Shown here: one piece after another, positions 57,911 to 64,000 of the stretch | Layout: the number at the start of each line of letters is the position of its first letter | Numbering within the stretch: position 1 is the stretch's first letter | Assembly: GCF_013368755.1 (NCBI RefSeq) | Contig: NC_049561.1 | Location: 1,364,001 to 1,428,000, forward strand | Reading direction: 5' to 3' | DNA length: 64,000 bases | Source of the DNA: Talaromyces rugulosus | Lineage: Eukaryota; Ascomycota; Eurotiomycetes; Eurotiales; Trichocomaceae | The notes under the pieces: generated by a model | Database searches by the model: none | What the model was told of the DNA's origin: nothing | Seen by the model: the letters and a program-made list of their open reading frames with translations, nothing else | Translations under genes and position numbers: made by a program

Positions 57911-59129
57911 TTACTGTGCAATAGCATGCACTATCTCGTTGATATCCTCGACCACATACGGGACCACGTGCTCACTATGCCCTATTTCCGAAAATTAACC
58001 ACCAAACTCAAAGCAACATTTGAAGCAACAAGCAAGAGGAAAGGGGGAAAAAAAAACTCACGAATCGAAAAATCATGCGGAATCACCACACTCGTCTCAT
58101 CCCCATCATCACTCGGATCAACCCTTGCCGTAATATCTAGTTTCTCACCAAAACCCTTGGGACCATTAGGGTCACAGTACTGAGATACAAACGCATCCCG
58201 CAACTCGTTCAACACCCAGTGATCGTCGCTGCCGAAAAAGATGCGAATTACTGGTGGTTTTGGAGTGAGTTGGGCGATGGACTGGAACGCGGATTCCCAG
58301 CGAGCGGCTTTGATTTCGTCGCATTCGAGGCGGCCCAAATAGCTATAAAAAGTCAGCTTTTTTTCTAGTTGGTACTGATACTTTGAAGGGACGAGTACAG
58401 GGCTTGAGCAACGCCGGTTTTGCTTCCCAAAAACGCGTGCGTTGTTGCGAGTGCATCGGCTGGAAACGCAGTGGCATGTCTAATGACCGCGTGTGTCCAG
58501 CTGACTGGAAGGATATGCACAAGTCCCGCCAGCGACGAGCAGATTCCAGGCAGGTATTTCCAGCGGAGAAATGCCTATTCTAGTAATTAGCAAATGAAGA
58601 GAGAGAGAGAAAAAAGAGGAAGAAATACAGCAAGCTTCGACCCGCGAGGACTCATCTCCAAGTCCGGAATGGGCGGAAACAAGAGAACGCCGCCGACCAC
58701 ATCAAACGCTTCTCGCAATTGCTCGGTCTGGATGCGCTTCATCACCTCCGTAGCTACAAAAGTTCCAAAGGAGTGGCCGATGAGGATGACTTTTGGTTTT
58801 GATTCCGAGATGTTGTCGGTGGTGATGCATTGCCGTAGTTTTTCCAGGGCGAAATCGGTTTGTTCAGTGATGTTGTATAGCTGTTCTTTTCCCCGGCCTT
58901 GAGCACTATTATTTATAGATGCTGTAGTTTCAAACCCGGCAAAAGAGCAGCCTGTGACATGAAACCCAGGCAACGCCTTGTTCAGCGACTGATGAAGCGA
59001 TTCGAGGAAGCCGGCATAATACTCTACCAGTCCAGGGTTACCCGGAAGAAAGAAAATGTGGTAGGGCGACGATGGGGTCCGCGATGGATGGACGATGACG
59101 TCTCTTGGAGAAATATGTGGTTCTACCAT
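57911..59129 (-). CDS. Lipid-droplet-associated hydrolase (LDAH family)
   Basis: Exons 59129-58629, 58574-58399, 58342-58062 and 57981-57911 give 342 aa. The alpha/beta-hydrolase core has the LDAH hallmark PGNPG (residues 29-33, oxyanion region), the nucleophile motif GHSFG with Ser120, and an acid region FGSDDHWV. The final exon supplies the catalytic His in RHSEHVVPYVVEDI; it is lost if the last intron is retained. Fungal members are linked to lipid-droplet/ergosteryl-ester turnover by homology; yeast Ldh1 and animal LDAH differ in activity, so the substrate is unsettled. The ATG at 59129 was chosen because the frame upstream has no other ATG. Confidence 0.85.
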
Positions 59130-59501
59130 TTTTATATACCCATAAATTTCTTGTGTGTATTCAATTGATATCAATTAACCAATGTGGAGTTAAAGACGCA
59201 GGTTGATGTCGTTCGGGTCGGCTCTCGGCCGCTCGGCGGGTCCAGCTAATAATTAGAGTATTGCCCCATCGGGCAGGTATATTCGTAGCTCTATATATAT
59301 TTAAATGTTTCAAAAGTTCGTATGGCATCTACGTACATATGCATACTTTGATACTGAGTGACTCTTGGAAATATGGAGGATACATGTGGAATGACTGAAT
59401 GACTGTTATGCAATAACATTTAAAGGCTTGGGTATTTACAACAATCTCAAAAACATCGCCCTCTACTTAATTGACATGGGCAATTAAGAAAATCCCCGGT
59501 T
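59130..59501. other. Short intergenic region
   Basis: 372 bp between the hydrolase start and the stop of the zinc-ribbon gene; both lie on the minus strand. It is AT-rich; no gene was seen. Confidence 0.6.
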
Positions 59502-60319
59502 TCACTTGTACACATTGCCCGCATCTGGATTGGCCCCCGAGGATACAGGTGGAGCCTGGGTGGCTGCTGGTGGAGGCTGCATAGGTCCTGGATACTTCAT
59601 CAGTACCGGCGGTGGACCATATGCTGGGCCCCAGGAAACGCCTGGCGGAGGCTGCGTGTTCGGCGTGATATCAGGACGCATGCTGGGTTTGAAGGTCAGT
59701 ACAGGCTTTACATCAAAATTGATATTTATAGGCGCGTCTCGTACCTCATATCCTGAGTGAACCCGCATCGATAGCAATGGGCTTCCTGCAACGTCGTCAA
59801 TACACTAAATCATTATTTTTTTTTCCCAGGGAACTTACTTTGCATTTAGAACCCAGTGGAATGCAAGGCTTTTGAGAAAAATAAGCTGCCAAATCTTTTC
59901 TCAACAAGCAGAAAGGAAAGAGAAAAAAACTCACAACAAAGCAGACGGTGAACCAGGGCCTGTAGCGATGATGGTAAGTCCTTTTATCCAGCTCATTCCA
60001 TTATTACTGAGAAAACAACTTACCACCTTGTTTCGCACTGAACGTCCCAGTTTCCGCCTACAGTCGAGTTAGGGCAAAAGCTTTAACTAAAGAGGTATCA
60101 GCTAAGATAAACTTACAGTTCTGACAGAATGCCCGGGTTTGCTCATAGCCTTCCAGCTTTGAGGAGAACTCTAGTCGTTATAATGTTAGCTGGATTTCTT
60201 GCGCTATATTCGTGAACTTTGTTTGTGTAAATAGTAACAAAGGGATAAGAAGCGGGCATCGTCAATAATATACAGTTAGGCTGCTTACCGTGCGTTCCGA
60301 ACGTGATGCAAATTGCCAT
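59502..60319 (-). CDS. Small zinc-ribbon protein (zinc-ribbon 15 type)
   Basis: Seven exons: 60319-60289, 60170-60117, 60057-60024, 59959-59935, 59868-59839, 59785-59745 and 59682-59502, with phases consistent throughout, giving 131 aa. The N-terminus MAICITFGTHEFSS leads to paired CxxC knuckles at Cys26/Cys29 (FCQNCGNW) and Cys62/Cys65 (HCYRCGF) around a hydrophobic stretch (WPWFTVCFVPCIPLG). The C-terminus is Pro-rich (TPNTQPPPGVSWG). The layout matches small fungal proteins with a zinc-ribbon 15 fold; their role is unknown. Exons of 25-54 nt make this one of the most intron-dense genes in the window. A shorter model using only the last exon's larger frame would lose both metal-binding pairs. 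Confidence 0.75.
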
Positions 60320-60884
60320 TTTTTCTCGGCTGTCAGTTTCCAAGTAAGCGTCAAGGCTAGTCGCTAGGGAGATGTTGTGTTGTTGATAAAACGAAAAGGA
60401 GTAAAAAGAAAAAGTCTTTGTGATGAATCAGAATGAGCCACCGCGACTGACGTAGGCAGCACCCGACTCGGCACCGCGCGCTATTTTGCCGCTCCCCGTA
60501 TTCGGTCTATTTATGGCTTTTTCAATCTAGACATAGCCACATAACCAAGATAAATAATTCTAGTACGTTTTTGTTTACCGACATTATTACGCCTCGCGAC
60601 CAGAGGATTCCCTATTATATGCACTAAAACAAGCTTTGCACCGCACAACTCAGGACAGCCGAAGATAATTGCATCGCTCAATACAAAAAGTAACCAACAA
60701 ACACACAAAAAGAAGAAAAAGAAGTATCAAATATAGCCGTCAATTGAAAAAAGAGGCGGAAGCCCTTCCGTTTGGCCGACATTTCATTTCAAAATGTTCT
60801 AGGCACAGATCCAGCTCCGACGGAAACCCGCATCCCCAGGAATATTTCACCCCCAAAGGAGCATTTCAGTATTGTTATTCCCGC
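60320..60884. other. Region between dynein light chain and zinc-ribbon genes
   Basis: 565 bp between the dynein light chain stop and the zinc-ribbon start, both minus strand. Mixed composition; no gene was seen. Confidence 0.6.
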
Positions 60885-61511
60885 CTATTGGGTCTTGAAA
60901 AGGAGGATCGCGCAGTGGCCTAGGTAGAAATAGATAAAGTGCTTCGTCTCTGGAAATAGATAGCAGTTGTTAGCCGGGGCTCGACGAAATGCGCAGTGCT
61001 CAAAAGTCTCAAAGTAGGCCTACCGTGGGTAACGAAGCTGCCAAAATTGCGGCCGACTATGCAGTGCCACGTTGCGCCTTTGCGCGAATCAAACTATCGC
61101 CAATGTTAGTGTATAGGGTGATGCGTATCGACGAAGACGAAGCGGACCTCTTTCTTGATGTATTGGGCGATATCCTGGTTGAAACCGCGTTAGCAAAGCA
61201 GTAAATGAATTCTACAATTCTCCTCAATACCTTTTCAATGTGCAACTTGTCCATCGCCTCCGTCGCTGCGTGCATTAGCTGATGTACGGCCTGAAACGCT
61301 CACGAGACAAACTCCCTACCAACTTCAATGGCCTCTTGCTGCATGTCCTCCGTCTGGTCCAAATTCAGTAACACGTAAATCGCGTGCGGGATAATCCTGG
61401 CTCACCATGTCCACAGACTTGATCTGGGCTGCGGTCTCGTCAGTAGGAGCCCCGTACTATCGCGGGTGGGCATCACTCACCCTCCAACTTTTCTCGCTTC
61501 TCGATCGACAT
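60885..61511 (-). CDS. nudG: Cytoplasmic dynein light chain LC8 (NudG ortholog)
   Basis: LC8 is a small dimeric hub that binds dynein intermediate chain and other partners; in A. nidulans NudG is needed for nuclear migration. Seven exons: 61511-61481, 61428-61406 (23 nt), 61353-61320, 61265-61231, 61174-61148 (27 nt), 61093-61024 and 60949-60885, giving 94 aa. The product has [59 protein letters not shown] and [17 protein letters not shown], nearly invariant in the family. The N-terminal MSIEKRE is slightly longer than in animals, as in other fungi. Confidence 0.96.
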
Positions 61512-61823
61512 TTTTGCGGGATTGAAATAGAGGACCGAGTAGGGTAGTTTTTTCAACGATATAGATAGACGAGCACCTGGATCTGGAGTTGTCGAGTGCG
61601 CGTGGGCCAGGAACGAACAGAGCAATCAATAATAACAAGACTAAGGAAGACTAGGAAGAGAAGCTGTCCCGCCGACCCGCACTTCGCCGAGGCCGCCAAT
61701 TATTTTTGCTCACCGCCTCTTGCGGCAGAAAAAAAAAATATATATCCTTCCTTCCTTCCTGCCTCTGCTTCCTCTTCGTTCTCTTCAGTCTTGACTCTTC
61801 CATTCTCCCCCCCTCCCCCCATC
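61512..61823. promoter_or_regulatory. Bidirectional promoter of dynein light chain and Mrd1
   Basis: 312 bp separate the two divergent start codons. A short A/T block (around 61729-61744) and pyrimidine runs on the Mrd1 side are visible; no specific factor site is asserted. Confidence 0.5.
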
Positions 61824-64000
61824 ATGGAGAGCTCCAGAGTCTTTGTCTCGGGCCTCCCGCCCACGATCTCCAACCATGACCTGGGAAAGCATTTCTCCGG
61901 TCGCTTTCAAGTAACCGATGCTCATGTTATCCCCAGTCGCCGCATTGGCTTCGTGGGGTTCAAGGAAGCGGCGCATGCAAAGCAGGCTGTAGACTACTTT
62001 CACAAAACATATCTGAGAATGTCCAAGATCTCAGTAGAAATGGCTCGTTCCGTGAGTGCTCTGCTTGTTTCGTTACCTTGTGCAGCTCGCTGACTGTTGC
62101 AGACCGCAGAGATGGAGTCGACCAAAAACCAGAACACCCCTGACCGGCAAGAGTCATCCAGTACTAACAACCTCAAGCGAAAGCGCGGGGCAGAAGACCC
62201 AAACAAGGATGCTAAGCTCAACGAATTTTTGAGTGTGATGCAGCATTCCTCCAAAACAAGGACATGGGCAAACGATGACGATGGTCTTGTTCAGCCATTG
62301 GCGGCTAACGAAGCGGCCAATAACACTGACAAGATAGAAGAAACTGCCGAGAAGGTTCCAGAGAATCCCGTCAAGAAGCCAAAAGTCAAAACAGCCCCTG
62401 TTGCTCATAGTGCAGCTCAAGAGCAGACACCACAAGTATCTGAAGACGCTGAGAATGATAATATGGATACCCAAGATGACTCCGCACCCACAGATGGTCA
62501 AGAAGACCAGCCGAAATCAGACGCTGACTGGCTCCGGTCAAAGACCAGCCGTCTTTTAGGTCTTCTTGATGAGGAAGAGCAGACTGAAGTCAAAGCTCCA
62601 TCTTCAGAAAGTGAAGACGATAGTGATAAACCAGCCAAGTCAAAAATACAACAACCGGAAGAAATTTTCGAGTCTCAGGCTTCGCCCGAGGAAGAAGAAA
62701 TAGAGGAAGAAAGGGATTATGATGCGGACGTTGAACTAATCCGCACTTCTGGCCGACTATTTCTTCGTAATTTAGCCTACGGTGCAACCGAGACAGACTT
62801 GGAACCGATTTTTGCTCCGTTTGGAAAGATTGATGAAGTGAGTTATTATTCTTAGCCATTGAACCCTCCACCTCATTGTTTGTTTGAATGAATCGCCGCT
62901 CTTGTGATGATCATCCTGATAGGGACATCTGATGCTTAGCATATGATGTGAACAGGAAGAGAATTTTAGTAGATGCCTCTTGTGATCTGAAGAGCTATTG
63001 GCCATTTCAAATGTTACCACTCATTTTCCGTGCAAGCAATAACTAATTCTTGCCAGATACACGTCGCCTTCGATACCCGGACCACATCCAGTAAAGGCTT
63101 CGCGTACATACAATATATAGACCCTTCTTCCGCGGTGAATGCCTATAAGAGCTTGGACGGGAAAGATTTCCAAGGACGTTTACTTCACATTCTACCGGCA
63201 TCTGCCAAAAAGTCATATAAAATTGATGATTACGAATTATCGAAATTGCCTTTGAAGAAACAAAAACAGATAAAACGTAAAATGGAAGCATCATCGTCCA
63301 CGTTCAATTGGAACTCCTTGTATATGAATGTAAGTCTATCACAGACGAAACACTGTGTGGCCATGACTAATAGCTTCATAGACGGACGCTGTAATGTCAT
63401 CTGTAGCAGATAGACTGGGAGTCTCCAAAGCCGAACTGCTTGATCCTACATCATCCGATGCTGCCGTCAAGCAGGCACACGCCGAAACTCATGTTATCCA
63501 GGAGACAAAGTCTTACTTCACCTCGAACGGAGTCAACCTGGACTCATTCCAACAACGGGAGCGTGGAAACACTGCAATCCTAGTCAAGAACTTCTCATAC
63601 GGTGTCAAGTCTACGGAACTGAAAAAGCTTTTCGAACCTTTTGGGCAATTGACGCGTTTCCTGATGCCCCCAAGCGGAACAATCGCCATAGTCGAATTTG
63701 CTCGGCCAGATGAAGCACAGAAGGCGTTCAAAGGCTTGGCTTACAGGAAACTAGGAGACTCGATTCTTTTCCTCGAACGTGCTCCAAAGAACCTGTTTGA
63801 TGCACCCGCCACAGCAGCTATTCAATCAGCTTCCTCAGAGATTAAAGCCAAATCTCAAGGCTTCTCTGCAACCGACACCTTTGCCGCAGAAGATAACGAG
63901 ATACAACCTCCTACAACGACACTGTTTGTGCGTAACTTGAATTTCACTACAACGAACAAGCGACTCACAGAAGTCTTTGAACCTTTGGATGGATTTTTGT
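61824..64000 (+). CDS. mrd1: Mrd1-like multiple-RRM pre-rRNA processing protein, 5' part
   Basis: Mrd1 binds the 35S pre-rRNA and is needed for 18S rRNA cleavages in the nucleolus. Exons 61824-62051, 62103-62837, 63057-63329 and 63382 onward run off the window end. RRM1 starts SSRVFVSGLPPTISNHDLG. An acidic linker follows, then RRM2 (GRLFLRNLAYGATETDLEP, broken by the 219-nt second intron, continuing IHVAFDTRTTSSKGFAYIQY). RRM3 is TAILVKNFSYGVKSTELKKL and the start of RRM4 is TTLFVRNLNFTTTNKRLTEV. The RRM order and linkers match fungal Mrd1, which has five to six RRMs. The remaining RRMs should lie beyond position 64000. Confidence 0.93.

Overview
The window is nuclear DNA of a filamentous ascomycete. 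Genes carry many short introns (about 45-70 nt, GT-AG, CTRAY-type branch sites) and are packed on both strands. The PP1 catalytic subunit, Sar1, PCNA, dynein light chain, a UreA/Dur3 urea permease and a Zn2Cys6 regulator all look like Eurotiales (Aspergillus/Penicillium/Talaromyces). From memory, the series PP1 - Sar1 - urea permease - dynein light chain also lies close together on one Aspergillus nidulans chromosome; this was not checked.

Left backbone (1-22 kb): the 5' part of a Vts1-like RNA-binding protein (-), TFIIIC subunit Tfc4 (+), a patatin-type lipase (-), a fungal LRR protein (+), PP1 (+), Sar1 (-) and a DUF2457-type acidic protein (-). Long gene-free stretches at 7.5-11.0 and 13.4-15.6 kb hold homopolymer tracts and promoter-like DNA.

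Middle segment (about 22-42.5 kb): gene-poor and AT-rich in parts, and unlike its flanks. It holds a decayed ~110-bp tandem repeat near 26.8-27.1 kb with a diverged relative near 41.5 kb. Between these lie a broken zinc-knuckle/GIY-YIG-like gene with an adjoining ORF of unknown function, an Aurora-type kinase with a repeated N-terminus, a vezatin/Inp2-like membrane protein, and a divergently arranged Zn2Cys6 regulator and AYR1-like short-chain dehydrogenase. A damaged tRNA-Lys copy sits near the right edge. It looks like an accessory island inserted into, or expanded within, a conserved backbone.

Right backbone (42.5-64 kb): an ASPM-like CH/IQ protein (+), a Bsc6-like MFS transporter (+), PCNA (+), a UPF0658 Golgi membrane protein (+), Sec61-beta (+), urea permease (+), a lipid-droplet-associated hydrolase (-), a small zinc-ribbon protein (-), dynein light chain LC8 (-) and the 5' part of Mrd1 (+, runs off the end). 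Several of these small genes are very intron-dense. In two of them an intron lies within or directly after the start codon.

Exon limits were worked out by eye from splice consensus, reading phase and remembered family sequences. No alignment or expression data were available.
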